From: Lachnospiraceae bacterium
Lineage (GTDB): Bacteria > Bacillota > Clostridia > Lachnospirales > Lachnospiraceae
Reading direction: 5' to 3'
Assembly: GCA_021153325.1 (NCBI GenBank)
Contig: JAGKTQ010000006.1
Span: forward strand, 18,874-82,873
DNA length: 64,000 nt
The notes beneath the pieces are model-generated. The model saw nothing but the letters and a program-made list of their open reading frames with translations, made no database searches and was not told the DNA's origin. This document shows positions 9,022 to 18,427 of this stretch, in pieces. How positions within the stretch are numbered: position 1 is the stretch's first letter; the number at the start of each line of letters is the position of its first letter. The translations under genes and the position numbers were made by a program.

Positions 9022-10002
9022 CTACATAGCACTATACTTTACAATCAACAGCTCAACGCTCATTTTATCATTCATCCGCCCGGTCTTCACAGCTTCATCC
9101 GCTTCTACGCATTCGTTCAATGCCTGTTTTAAATCCTTCGTCTTAAACTTGGATGCCTGTGCGGCATATTTTCCTACTGTAAAAGGGGGAATGCCAGCCT
9201 TGGAAGCAATCGTTTTATTATCATAACCTTTCTTTTTCATTTCCTTTACCATCAACAGGATGTTGAACTGTCTGCCAATCAGGAACAAAATTCGCATCGG
9301 TGCTTCCCGCAATGCCAGCAGATCATAATATAAAGAAAGGGCTTTTTTCTGCTGCCTGTCAGCGATGGCATTTACCATATCAAAGATCTGATTGCTGACT
9401 TTTTGCGTACAGATTTCTTCTATATCCTCTTCAGTAATAAAATCTTTTTCTAAACAGTAACAGAACAGCTTTTCCAACTCCTTATGAATATTTTCCATAT
9501 CCGTTCCCGTTTTATTCAAAAACAGATTCAACGCATTTTCCGAAATATTTTTATTTTCCCGTTTGATCATGCCAAGAATCCAACGCTTTAGTGTATTTTC
9601 ATCCTGCATTGCAAATTCTACGGATACCCCTTTGCTCTGTACTGCTTTATACAGCTTGCTCCTTTTATCAATTTCTGCCTCTGCAAAGACAAAGAAAACG
9701 GTTGGTGATGGGTTTAAAATGTATTCTGCCAGTGCCTCGCCACCCGATTTAAAAAGCCCTGTATTTTCCAATACGATCACCCTGCGTTCTGCTAAAAAAG
9801 GCATGGTTTCTGCCAGATCAATAATTTCTCCTACAGAGACATCCTTTCCCTCATAATAGTGACAGTTCATCGTATCGCCGTCAGCACTGAGCGCGTTCTT
9901 CAGCTTGTCTTTATACTGCTTGCGTAAGTAAGCTTCCTCCCCAAACAGAAGATATACCTGACTGAATGTATTATTTTTTATATCCTCATTAATTCGCTGC
10001 AT
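9022..10002 (-). CDS. holA: DNA polymerase III delta subunit
   Basis: Clamp-loader subunit that opens the beta sliding clamp. The 326-residue protein has the HolA pattern: N-terminal QVYLLFGEEAYLRKQYKDKL, an AAA+-like core without a Walker A motif, and a C-terminal collar domain (GRQFNILLMVKEMKKKGYDNKTIASKAGIPPFTVGKYAAQA). Length and order match firmicute HolA. It lies directly downstream of comEC in the same direction, as in many Firmicutes. Confidence 0.95.
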   Translation of the reverse strand: MQRINEDIKNNTFSQVYLLFGEEAYLRKQYKDKLKNALSADGDTMNCHYYEGKDVSVGEIIDLAETMPFLAERRVIVLENTGLFKSGGEALAEYILNPSPTVFFVFAEAEIDKRSKLYKAVQSKGVSVEFAMQDENTLKRWILGMIKRENKNISENALNLFLNKTGTDMENIHKELEKLFCYCLEKDFITEEDIEEICTQKVSNQIFDMVNAIADRQQKKALSLYYDLLALREAPMRILFLIGRQFNILLMVKEMKKKGYDNKTIASKAGIPPFTVGKYAAQASKFKTKDLKQALNECVEADEAVKTGRMNDKMSVELLIVKYSAM

Positions 10003-10054
10003 CTTCTACCCTCTTCCCTTTACCTTAGCAATACTTCCATATCAAATTTTCATA

Positions 10055-12388
10055 TTAGTACGTGTGTACACGCATGTCAAGCGAATTGTATTCTGTTACT
10101 TCCACCCGCTCTCCATCCGTCCAAATGGTAATTGCTCCGCTCTCCATCGTTTTATAAATTTGTGTTTTACATTCTTCCAGTCTCTCTAAAAGCTCCTTAT
10201 GAGGATGTCCATAGGAATTGTTCTCTCCACAGGAAATAATAGAAATGAGCGGGCTTGCAGCCGCAAGGAAATCTGCATCGGTGGAATACATAGAACCATG
10301 ATGTGCCACCTTCAGTACCGTGACTGATCTTCCATTTGTTTTCTGTTCTAACTGCTCTTTTACGCTTCTTTCCGCTTCACCGGTTACATCTCCGGTTAGA
10401 AGTGCCGAAAAATTACCGTAAGTTATATAAAAGACCTCGGACTGCTCATTGCGGTCTTCTGTCAGCGTTTCCTGTTCCAAAGTGGGATGGAAACATTCTA
10501 TTTGAAGCACGCCATCCTTTATTTTGTCGCCCTTTTTTATGTATACGATTTCAATGCCCTGTGCGCGGGCAAGCTCCTTTAATCGCTCCATACCATCCAT
10601 TTCGTTATCTGTTATCGTTACTTCTTCCCTGCAATTTGTTTCTGCGTCCGTTTTTTCTGTCACAGGCAGCACCAGCCTTTTTATCCGAATCCGATCACTC
10701 TCCGTATCCTCCAGCAATTCTTCAATGCCGGAATAATGATCCTTATCCCCATGCGATACGAAAACCGCTTCCAGACATCCCACTCCCTGACTTTTCAAAA
10801 ATGGGGTGATCTGATATGTTCCAACCTGTGATCGGTCCGTGCTTCCCCCATCAAACAAATACGCTTTTTTGCCTTCACTTCTGACATAAATGCAATCTCC
10901 CTGTCCTACATTCAAAAAGGTAATTTCAAAACCTCTCTGAAAACGTACCAGTAACAGGCAAAAGCCTGTCGCAAGCACTGCCAGTCTTACTACCAGAAAG
11001 TACCTCTTCGGTTTTTCCTGTCTTTCCCGCCAAAACAGGAAAAACAGTAGCGTTCCATAATATACTACCATCTGCCATACCTTGGGTTGTCCAGTTATCG
11101 CCACTGCACCCGGAAGCTTTTCCGTGCCTCCACAAGCTATGGAATAAATTGCAAGAATGATATGTCCTGAAAATGCCAAAAGCTTTCCTGCCATATGCAC
11201 CAGTACAGACGATGGTAAGACTCCGCAAAAGAGCACGGCGAGTCCACTTACCATGACCACAGTCATCAAGGGAATAATAAATAGATTTAAAAGAAGGGAA
11301 TAGATCGGATATTGATAATAATAATAGATCTGAATAGGGAAGGAGACAAGAAAAACTGCTATTCCCGGAAAAAGCCCGGACACGATCCGCTCTCTTATCT
11401 TTTTTCCTGTTTTGCCACTCTCCTTTTTAAAATTTTTCTCCAATACCGGCAATACTACACCGATACCAAGCACCGCACCAAAGGATAGCAAAAATCCACA
11501 ATGCCTTATATACAACGGTTGTTCCAGCAAGAGCAACACGGCAGAAACGGCAAGTGCGGTCAGAAGGTCATAGGTTCTTCCCAAAAGGTCTGCTGCAATC
11601 TTAAATCCAAACATAATAATAGCCCGACAGGCAGAAGCACTCATTCCGGCAAGAATGCCATAACACCATATAAATAAGACGGTAGTCACCCCCGCTGCCC
11701 CAAGTGGCAGCTTTAATTTTTTAAGTATTTTGTACAATCCCATTCCCAGCATAGAAATATGTAAACCCGAAATCGCCATGATATGAATGATTCCATTTCG
11801 TTTATATTGTTCTTCTATCGTCTCGGACAGGCTGTTTTTATCTCCCAGCAAAATTGTCTTCATGATTCCGGCATCGGTTTCATCATAATAGCATTCCAGC
11901 ACCATACTGCATTTTTCTTTTATACAGTATAGCAGTTCATATAATTTATTATCATTTGCTGAAATAGTGACAAGTTCTGTATTTTTTAATTTAAAATCTA
12001 ATTTTAATATTTGATAATATTGTCTACTGTCAAACTCTCCCGGATTCGTACTTTGCATAAATTCCTGCACATTTCCTCTTACAGCTACTGTACTTCCCAA
12101 AGGTATTTCATCCTCGTTTTCCATATAGCACAGTACACCCTGTATCGTTTTTTCATTTTCAAATAAGGATTTTGATTCGTCTGAAATGACGATGTGATTT
12201 AAATAGATAATATAGTTGTCCTCCCCGAACTGGTTTGAACGAATCTCTTTACGATATACTTTTCCGGCAAGATAAACGGTCTTTCCTTCTGCCATGTCTG
12301 TTTCCACTTGTGCAGGCGGAAACAGACATACATAAAGAAAAACAGCTACGATAAACAGCAGACATCCTAAAGCCAATGGTCTACGCAT
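10055..12388 (-). CDS. comEC: ComEC/Rec2 family DNA-uptake channel protein
   Basis: Membrane channel for import of single-stranded DNA in natural competence. The 777-residue protein has an N-terminal DUF4131-like region (about 1-180), a multi-span competence domain (about 190-470, IMAISGLHISMLGMGLY marks its start) and a C-terminal metallo-beta-lactamase-like domain with VSHGDKDHYSG and LKVAHHGS. All three expected parts are present and the frame is open. An AGGAGG site precedes the ATG. A ComEA-like gene lies 3.2 kb upstream, but no comG-type pilus genes are in the window, so competence is possible but not shown. Confidence 0.95.
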   Translation of the reverse strand: MRRPLALGCLLFIVAVFLYVCLFPPAQVETDMAEGKTVYLAGKVYRKEIRSNQFGEDNYIIYLNHIVISDESKSLFENEKTIQGVLCYMENEDEIPLGSTVAVRGNVQEFMQSTNPGEFDSRQYYQILKLDFKLKNTELVTISANDNKLYELLYCIKEKCSMVLECYYDETDAGIMKTILLGDKNSLSETIEEQYKRNGIIHIMAISGLHISMLGMGLYKILKKLKLPLGAAGVTTVLFIWCYGILAGMSASACRAIIMFGFKIAADLLGRTYDLLTALAVSAVLLLLEQPLYIRHCGFLLSFGAVLGIGVVLPVLEKNFKKESGKTGKKIRERIVSGLFPGIAVFLVSFPIQIYYYYQYPIYSLLLNLFIIPLMTVVMVSGLAVLFCGVLPSSVLVHMAGKLLAFSGHIILAIYSIACGGTEKLPGAVAITGQPKVWQMVVYYGTLLFFLFWRERQEKPKRYFLVVRLAVLATGFCLLLVRFQRGFEITFLNVGQGDCIYVRSEGKKAYLFDGGSTDRSQVGTYQITPFLKSQGVGCLEAVFVSHGDKDHYSGIEELLEDTESDRIRIKRLVLPVTEKTDAETNCREEVTITDNEMDGMERLKELARAQGIEIVYIKKGDKIKDGVLQIECFHPTLEQETLTEDRNEQSEVFYITYGNFSALLTGDVTGEAERSVKEQLEQKTNGRSVTVLKVAHHGSMYSTDADFLAAASPLISIISCGENNSYGHPHKELLERLEECKTQIYKTMESGAITIWTDGERVEVTEYNSLDMRVHTY

Positions 12389-12407
12389 TTATCCTCCTAT
12401 TTGTTTC

Positions 12408-13331
12408 TTATTCAACACTTTCTACAAGATCTAAATTTCTTTCAAAGCTCTTTGTCAGACTAATGCTTTCGCAGAACATATAATTCGTTTCTCCATTTAC
12501 AGAAATCTGTACCTTATTTACATTGGAAAGCTCCACTAAAGAATTGGTAATAGAGTAAATCGTAACTTCTGCGCTCACTCCTGTTGTCTGTTTTAAAAAG
12601 CTTTCGTCCAAGTTTACATAACATGTTCCATCTTTTACTGTCACACTGATGACCTTTGTGTCTGGATTGATCGTCGGATATATGCCCTCTACATTCGGTC
12701 CTTTTATCAATTGCTCTACGATCAGCTTTTCCATAGAAATATTACTGCTATACACACCTTTTCTGGTCGTTTCGATCAGCTTATCTCCCGTTTCATTTGC
12801 AAAATAAAGACGCATTTTTACTTGTTCGTAAGCATTGATCTCATTTCCTGCATTGTCAATGAACATATCTGCTGACATGGCGCCGACTACATTTCCCAAA
12901 TTATCCGTCAGCGGTTCCCCGCGTACCTGCATGGTCACATAATCAATTCCGTCAATCTGTGTCAATGTTCTTACGATCGCAGCTCTTGTCAGCACTTCCT
13001 CAATTGCATTCTGCTCCTTGTAATGCTCGTCAAAAGACAGCGTAACAGTTCCATTATCCACCGAATAAGAAACAAGAGAAAATTTACCGGCAAGCGGCGC
13101 ATTATACTCTAACTTTTCCGGAACCTGTCCAAGCTGTTGCAGCAATTCTTCCAAAACAACCTCTGTTTCTTTTGTCGCCGTAACATAATCACTACTAATG
13201 ACTTTCGTCTGTTCTTTGTTTACATAATATATCTGATAGGTATCTCCTTCCACCTTTTGCTCTTTCGCAGAACAGCCAACAAGAAAAAGCAGCACGCATA
13301 TGCATAAACATATTGATTTTATTTTTTTCAT
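12408..13331 (-). CDS. GerMN-domain lipoprotein
   Basis: A 307-residue lipoprotein. MKKIKSICLCICVLLFLVGC gives a lipobox LVGC. Two tandem GerMN domains follow (about residues 60-165 and 195-290), each with the alternating pattern seen in Bacillus GerM, a protein involved in sporulation and germination. The start at 13331 is preferred over the ATG six bases upstream because AAGGAG then lies six bases before the codon. The gene begins 12 bp after the histidine kinase gene, so it is probably part of the two-component operon, where it may act as an envelope accessory protein; that role is inference. Confidence 0.85.
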   Translation of the reverse strand: MKKIKSICLCICVLLFLVGCSAKEQKVEGDTYQIYYVNKEQTKVISSDYVTATKETEVVLEELLQQLGQVPEKLEYNAPLAGKFSLVSYSVDNGTVTLSFDEHYKEQNAIEEVLTRAAIVRTLTQIDGIDYVTMQVRGEPLTDNLGNVVGAMSADMFIDNAGNEINAYEQVKMRLYFANETGDKLIETTRKGVYSSNISMEKLIVEQLIKGPNVEGIYPTINPDTKVISVTVKDGTCYVNLDESFLKQTTGVSAEVTIYSITNSLVELSNVNKVQISVNGETNYMFCESISLTKSFERNLDLVESVE

Positions 13332-13343
13332 GTGCATCTCCTT

Positions 13344-14816
13344 CTATTGTGCAATATGGTTTAATGGAATTTTCACAAGGAAAGTAGTACCCTCCTGTTC
13401 CACACTCGTAAGTTTAATAGAACCTCTGTGCATCAGAACGGCACTTCTTGTAATTGCCAGTCCAAGTCCTGTACCACCAATTTCTCTGGAATGTGATTTA
13501 TCCACCCGGTAAAATCTTTCATAAATGTGCTCCATAGACTCCTCCGGTATTCCAATACCAGTATCACTGATCTCCAAAGTAAAGAACTGATGATCCGCGT
13601 CTAATACTACTTTAACAGAACCATGATCTTTATTATATTTGATCGCATTTTCCACAAGATTAGTAATGATCAGACTCATCTTAACTTCGTCTACTTCTGC
13701 AGTCACCTGTCTGATACTTTCAAAGGTCACTTCCACATCCCGTTTTCTTGCGATCGGACGTAAGCGTTTTAAAATAATTTCTGTCAATTCATTAATATTA
13801 ACGACACTGATATTCAGATCTGCCGCCGTCTTATCCATTTTTACAAGAGCGAGCAAGTCATTGATGATCTTATTTTCTCTATCAATCTCCTCTGCAATAT
13901 CTTCCATAAATTCTTTGTACAGCTCTGCCGGCACATTCTCCTGTGCAAGCAAAGAATCTGCAAGCACCTTGACAGAAGTAATGGGTGTCTTTAATTCATG
14001 AGATACGTTTGCAACAAATTCCTGTCTGGAATCATCCAACCGCTTCATCCTTGCCAGCACTTGATTGAACGCATCTACGATATGTACCGTTTCCACATAA
14101 TCCGGTACATAGGCAAATTCTTCGGTGTACCCTTCTTTTATGTCATTGATGGCATCGGTCAGATGATCAAAAGGTTTGACTAAAATATTTGCCGCACCTA
14201 AAGCTCCGCCTACGATCACCACACTGATCAAAATTTCCAAAATACCAGCCTTGCGTCCAAGAATGTCCATGGTCGCTGCAATGCTGTCAGAGGATACACT
14301 GGTCAGTATCACTCCTTTGATCTCTCCATTTCCCGTACTATCCGTTCCAGATGCACTATTCGAAAGTACGATTGGTGTAGTGATTTCAATATAGCCATTT
14401 TGCTTGTCATAATTGGAGGTACTTTCCCCCTTAAAGCACTGTATGACTTCTTCGGAGATCATCGTTTTTCCTTCGCTGATGCCATAAGTATCTTTTACAA
14501 TTTTAAAATTGCTGTTTATGATCAGTACACGTCCATCGTACAAATTGGATATCTGTCCTAACTCTGCATTAATGACCTCTGAAGAGGTATCCTGCAGATA
14601 ATTATAATTTAATAAATGGTCCGCAATGATCTTCATCTGGGTCTGTACATCCGAAATTTTTACAGAAACAGCACGATCTTCGTAATTATTTAAAATCCCA
14701 TTTTCCAGCAAAATACAAGGTATGATTCCTGCCAGAACAATGATCAGGAAAATCCTCGTTTTTAGGCTTTTCCATGAAATATGTTTGAATATTTTTTCTC
14801 TCCTTTTGTCCCACAT
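13344..14816 (-). CDS. Membrane sensor histidine kinase, WalK/PhoR-like
   Basis: A 490-residue kinase. One membrane segment lies near residues 21-38, an extracellular sensor region of about 150 residues follows, and a second segment lies near 191-209. HAMP follows (about 210-262), then HisKA with the phosphorylated His273 in VSHELKTP, and an ATPase domain with NLVENAIKYNKD, DTGIGIP and GGTGLGLAI motifs. It lies 14 bp after the response regulator gene, its evident partner. The pair resembles WalRK but also PhoPR; no PAS domain was recognised, which makes WalK uncertain. Confidence 0.9.
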   Translation of the reverse strand: MWDKRREKIFKHISWKSLKTRIFLIIVLAGIIPCILLENGILNNYEDRAVSVKISDVQTQMKIIADHLLNYNYLQDTSSEVINAELGQISNLYDGRVLIINSNFKIVKDTYGISEGKTMISEEVIQCFKGESTSNYDKQNGYIEITTPIVLSNSASGTDSTGNGEIKGVILTSVSSDSIAATMDILGRKAGILEILISVVIVGGALGAANILVKPFDHLTDAINDIKEGYTEEFAYVPDYVETVHIVDAFNQVLARMKRLDDSRQEFVANVSHELKTPITSVKVLADSLLAQENVPAELYKEFMEDIAEEIDRENKIINDLLALVKMDKTAADLNISVVNINELTEIILKRLRPIARKRDVEVTFESIRQVTAEVDEVKMSLIITNLVENAIKYNKDHGSVKVVLDADHQFFTLEISDTGIGIPEESMEHIYERFYRVDKSHSREIGGTGLGLAITRSAVLMHRGSIKLTSVEQEGTTFLVKIPLNHIAQ

Positions 14817-14830
14817 AGCAAGGACTCCTC

Positions 14831-15517
14831 TCAGGCCTTAAAATAATAACCGACGCCCCATTTTGTATGCACATATTTCGGTTCGCTCGGACTGACTTCG
14901 ATTTTTTCACGCAGTCTTCTGATATGTACATCCACAGTTCTTACATCTCCTGGATAGTCCGCTCCCCAAACTAGTTTCAACAGTTCTTCTCTGCTGTAGA
15001 CCTTGTTCGGAGTCAGGATCAAAAGCTCCAAAAGTTCAAATTCTTTTGCGGTCAGATTTACTTCTTTTCCACAAATATACGCACGTCTGCTCTCACAGTC
15101 TAACTTCATATCACCATTTTCAATCGTCTTTGGAATGGCTGCCATTTCCTTTCTGGCAGTCCGGCGCATGATCGCTTTGATCCTCGCCTTTACTTCCAAT
15201 ATGTTAAAAGGTTTTGTAATATAGTCATCTGCTCCATATTCCAACCCTAATATTTTATCCATGTCATCTCCCTTTGCAGTCAACATAACAATAGGCACAT
15301 TGGAAAACTCACGAATCTGCTGACATACTTCAAAACCACCAAGCTTTGGCAGCATCACATCCAAAAGGATCATATCGTATTCCTTTTCTTTTGCATATTG
15401 CAGTGCTTCTTCTCCATCGTAAGCACAATCCACTTCCATTCCGTCCTGCTCCAAACTAAAACGGATACCTTTCACAATCAATTTCTCATCATCTACAACC
15501 AAAACTTTCTTTCCCAT
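14831..15517 (-). CDS. OmpR-family response regulator, WalR-like
   Basis: Receiver domain (about 1-115; acidic pocket VVDDE, phosphoacceptor Asp53 in LLDVMLPK, Lys in ITKPFN) and a C-terminal winged helix (about 130-228, DVHIRRLREKIE...VHTKWGVGYYF). The 228-residue form starting MGKKVLVVDDE at 15517 is chosen because GGAGAA lies at proper distance; an upstream in-frame ATG at 15532 would lack a ribosome site. It forms a likely operon with the kinase and the GerMN lipoprotein. A role in cell-wall homeostasis is typical for WalR but not shown here. Confidence 0.9.
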   Translation of the reverse strand: MGKKVLVVDDEKLIVKGIRFSLEQDGMEVDCAYDGEEALQYAKEKEYDMILLDVMLPKLGGFEVCQQIREFSNVPIVMLTAKGDDMDKILGLEYGADDYITKPFNILEVKARIKAIMRRTARKEMAAIPKTIENGDMKLDCESRRAYICGKEVNLTAKEFELLELLILTPNKVYSREELLKLVWGADYPGDVRTVDVHIRRLREKIEVSPSEPKYVHTKWGVGYYFKA

Positions 15518-15571
15518 AATTTCTCCATTCATCTGTAGCTGCTACGCAGACATAACTTTTTCTCTCCAACC

Positions 15572-16267
15572 TTAGTGCACGCAGATTTTATCTTTTAACT
15601 TTTGAAACGCTCCCTCTTTTATGCCGGGAACCTGCATAATATCTTCAATCTGTGTAAAGCCTCCACATTCTTCTCTATATGTGATAATGCTTTCTGCCCT
15701 GCTCTCGCCAATTCCCGGAAGCGTCATTAAAAGTTCCTTATCTGCATAATTAATATTGATAAGATTCGTTTCTTCTTCAACAACCGCCTCTTTTTGTATT
15801 CCTTCTTCTGTTTGCTCCAAAACTTCTCCGTTTTGTATTTCTTCCTCTGTGGGGATATAAATCTTCATCCCATCTGTAACTTTCTGTGCCTGATTCAAAT
15901 AATCTCCGCACGCTTCTGTTTTCAATCCTCCTGCCGCCTTCAGTGCCTCAAATATCCGGCTGTCTGCTGGCAATTCATAAACTCCAGGATTTTCCACTGC
16001 TCCACAAATATGTACAAAGCAGCTTTCCTGAACCGTTTCTTCATTCATGGCTGCTGACTGACTTTCGATTGCGGACTCCTTCTCCTCTATCTTCGAGGAA
16101 TCTTCTTCCACAAGAGTCTCTTCTTTCTCTGTGTCTGCTTCTTCCAAAAAATAAGTTGTCTCTTTTGGGGCACAACCCACAAACAGCATCATCGCAACAA
16201 ACAGTATAAATGCGATTGGTAAACGCCTCTTTTTTCCCGTATATTTATTCCATTTTTTCTTCTGCAT
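15572..16267 (-). CDS. comEA: ComEA-like helix-hairpin-helix protein with SLBB domain
   Basis: A 231-residue exported protein. After an N-terminal hydrophobic stretch ending in LFVGC (a near-lipobox) come an acidic Ser/Glu linker, an SLBB domain (FVHICGAVENPGVYELP...) and a C-terminal pair of helix-hairpin-helix motifs (ININYADKELLMTLPGIGESRAE; IMQVPGIKEGAFQKLK). This is the domain order of ComEA, the competence DNA receptor. Classical ComEA is anchored by a membrane helix; here a lipid anchor is possible. The start at 16267 is favoured by GGGAG eight bases upstream. Confidence 0.85.
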   Translation of the reverse strand: MQKKKWNKYTGKKRRLPIAFILFVAMMLFVGCAPKETTYFLEEADTEKEETLVEEDSSKIEEKESAIESQSAAMNEETVQESCFVHICGAVENPGVYELPADSRIFEALKAAGGLKTEACGDYLNQAQKVTDGMKIYIPTEEEIQNGEVLEQTEEGIQKEAVVEEETNLININYADKELLMTLPGIGESRAESIITYREECGGFTQIEDIMQVPGIKEGAFQKLKDKICVH

Positions 16268-16357
16268 AATTCTTTCTCCCATCCGAGAGAAGGCCCCTCA
16301 TGCATCTATATCATTGTATTCTAAATAGATATTTTACGCAAGCGTCCTTTTCTTTTT

Positions 16358-16789
16358 TTAAGACTTTTTAAAAATGATGACTCCGACAATCGCAATCAGC
16401 ATGCCAATCGCTTTTCGCATTTCAAACGGCTGTTTTTCCGTTCCCCAAAGTCCCAAAAGTTCTATGCCATATGCGACGATCAGCTGTGAAATAACGATTA
16501 ACATAACTGCCTTTGCCGGACCAAGCAGATCCATACTTTTTATTACGGTATAAGTAATAAAAGCTCCAATGACACCTCCAAGAAGCATGTACTTTGGCTC
16601 TACTTTAAACACTCCTGAAAATGGTGTGCGCTCGTATGTCACCCACGCCACGAGACAAACAAGCAGTGCGGTCGCCTGTACAAAAACACTTGCCACCCAA
16701 ATTCCCGAATTTTTGGTGACCTCCGTATTAAATACTCCCTGAATGCTCATAAGCGCACCGGAGATAAGAGCAATAATGATTCCCCACAT
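16358..16789 (-). CDS. Small DMT-superfamily membrane protein (DUF606/YdcZ type)
   Basis: A 143-residue integral membrane protein with about five hydrophobic helices, starting MWGIIIALISGALMSIQGVFNT and ending with IGMLIAIVGVIIFKKS. This is the half-size DMT (EamA-like) type of the DUF606 family, which presumably dimerises. The transported compound is unknown. It stands alone between comEA and the arginine cluster. Confidence 0.8.
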   Translation of the reverse strand: MWGIIIALISGALMSIQGVFNTEVTKNSGIWVASVFVQATALLVCLVAWVTYERTPFSGVFKVEPKYMLLGGVIGAFITYTVIKSMDLLGPAKAVMLIVISQLIVAYGIELLGLWGTEKQPFEMRKAIGMLIAIVGVIIFKKS

Positions 16790-16828
16790 ATTCTTTCCAC
16801 CTTTCTATCCATTCATTTTACAAAACAC

Positions 16829-16854
16829 AAAGGAGAAGGTCTCCCTTCTCCTTT
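16829..16854 (-). terminator. Intrinsic terminator after the solute-binding protein / arg cluster
   Basis: Perfect 11-bp stem AAAGGAGAAGG / CCTTCTCCTTT with a 4-nt loop, lying 22 bp beyond the stop of the gene at 16877-18427. The T-rich tail on the minus strand (TTTGTGTTTTG) is broken by G residues. It probably ends the argC-to-binding-protein transcript. Confidence 0.65.
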
Positions 16855-16876
16855 ACTTTTTCCATTATTTGTTTTT

Positions 16877-18427
16877 TTATTCTCCGTCTGTCTCAGAAGC
16901 AATATCATCCATGCCTTCGTCGTAATATTCCTCAGTGGTTTCCTCTACCGGCTCTTCAATATATTCTTCGGTCACCGGCTCACCTGACAGCTGCCCTTTG
17001 ATCTGCTCAGAAAGTGCCTTCAAAGTCGCATTTACATCATTTCCATCCCAAATGTTCGTATAAGCGATTTCCAATTGTACCCAGAAATTACTTGTTTCCA
17101 TCATTTTCGGAATTGGAATAGATTTTTCATATTCCTTCCTATACACATTCAGACTTTCATTTTCCTGCTGTACCATATAGGAAGAGCATATTTTTCCGGT
17201 ACGTTCATACAAACTATCGGAATATTCTTCGAGCAAAAATGTGGCAAAATCATTTGCCTGTTCTTTCTGTTCTGAGAATCCATTTATTACAATGGCATTT
17301 GTTACAGAAAGAGAGCGTCCCTCCAACTCGCTGCTTGGATTTGGAACAAGAGCTACTCCATATTCATAGTTAAAAGTTCCTTCCGCCTTCGCCGTTTCCA
17401 AAGTGGATATGGCATCTGAGGTTGCTATCGTGTACAGAATTTTACCATCCATAAACTCCTGAATAATATCTGCATATTCTACCTCTTCCGTATCAATGGA
17501 AAAGAACTGATTCAAATTCTGATACACTTTCAGACAGTTGATCGTATCCAGATTGTAGATATCAATATGATCGGTACGGTCTCCTGCTTCTCCACCAACG
17601 ATCATATACTTACCGGAGAAAAAGTAGCTATAGAAAATATCCGTCACATCCCATTTAAAAATACTTTCCATCGCCTCCGGTGCATCATAGCTGTCTGCAA
17701 AGGTCAAAAGCTCATCCATATTGTCCGGCAGCAGTTCCTGTACTCTTGCCTCGATCTGTTCCTGCTCCTGCGTCAATGCAGCTGCTTCTACAGCAGTTTC
17801 TGTTTCGGACATTGCCTGTTCTTCTCCGTTTTCCAACGCTTCCGGCTCTGCCTCTTCTATGGCTTCCATTGCCGCTTCCCCTTCTGCAGCATCTTTTTCT
17901 GCCTGAATCAAGCTTTCCGCATACTGCGTCAAATAGGTTTTATTGTATAAAAGTACGCTTGTTTCAAAATAAAACGGATAGGCAATTAATTTATCCTTAT
18001 ACGTGACTGCATCTAACGCTGTCTGTGGGAAATTCTCTGTCGTACAAATATTACTGTCATCCCGGATTTCACTGGCAAGTCCGGCAAGCCATGCTTTCTC
18101 TAAAGAATCATTGCTGACAATGAACATATCCGGCATTTCTTCTCCCGATACCGAATGCTCGTTCAACTCCTCCAGATAATCCCTGCCAGTCGTAAGACGC
18201 GGTACCACTCGCACATTATATTTTTCATTGTAAGCTACTGCCGCACTGTTTAAGTAATCCGTCAGGCTTTCATCCATGTACCACAAATACAAGGTATCCT
18301 TGTCCATGAAAAAATAATTTTCTTCTGCCTTTTCTCTTACTGTCATTTTATTTGCTCCGGCATATCCTACCAATCCTGCAAGAATACACACGATCAGTAC
18401 CTCTGCCAGTCTCTTTTTAAAGTTCAT
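16877..18427 (-). CDS. Extracellular solute-binding protein (family 1-like), membrane-anchored
   Basis: A 516-residue secreted protein resembling MalE/UgpB-type binding proteins (LYLWYMDESLTDYLNSAAVAYNEKYNVRVVP..., later SVTNAIVINGFSEQKEQANDFATFLLEEYS). The N-terminal hydrophobic segment has no lipobox cysteine near its end, so it may stay as an uncleaved anchor. A Glu/Ala-rich low-complexity insert of about 70 residues (about 172-240) interrupts the domain, and the C-terminus is acidic. The start overlaps the 3' end of argD by 11 bp, with GGAG seven bases before the ATG, so translation is coupled to argD. No permease is nearby. Its presence in an arginine operon is unexplained. Confidence 0.8.
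   Translation of the reverse strand: MNFKKRLAEVLIVCILAGLVGYAGANKMTVREKAEENYFFMDKDTLYLWYMDESLTDYLNSAAVAYNEKYNVRVVPRLTTGRDYLEELNEHSVSGEEMPDMFIVSNDSLEKAWLAGLASEIRDDSNICTTENFPQTALDAVTYKDKLIAYPFYFETSVLLYNKTYLTQYAESLIQAEKDAAEGEAAMEAIEEAEPEALENGEEQAMSETETAVEAAALTQEQEQIEARVQELLPDNMDELLTFADSYDAPEAMESIFKWDVTDIFYSYFFSGKYMIVGGEAGDRTDHIDIYNLDTINCLKVYQNLNQFFSIDTEEVEYADIIQEFMDGKILYTIATSDAISTLETAKAEGTFNYEYGVALVPNPSSELEGRSLSVTNAIVINGFSEQKEQANDFATFLLEEYSDSLYERTGKICSSYMVQQENESLNVYRKEYEKSIPIPKMMETSNFWVQLEIAYTNIWDGNDVNATLKALSEQIKGQLSGEPVTEEYIEEPVEETTEEYYDEGMDDIASETDGE

Noticed and set aside
10336..10809. 157-codon plus-strand frame inside comEC
   Set aside because: Antisense to the conserved metallo-beta-lactamase part of comEC; no ribosome site, no recognisable protein pattern.
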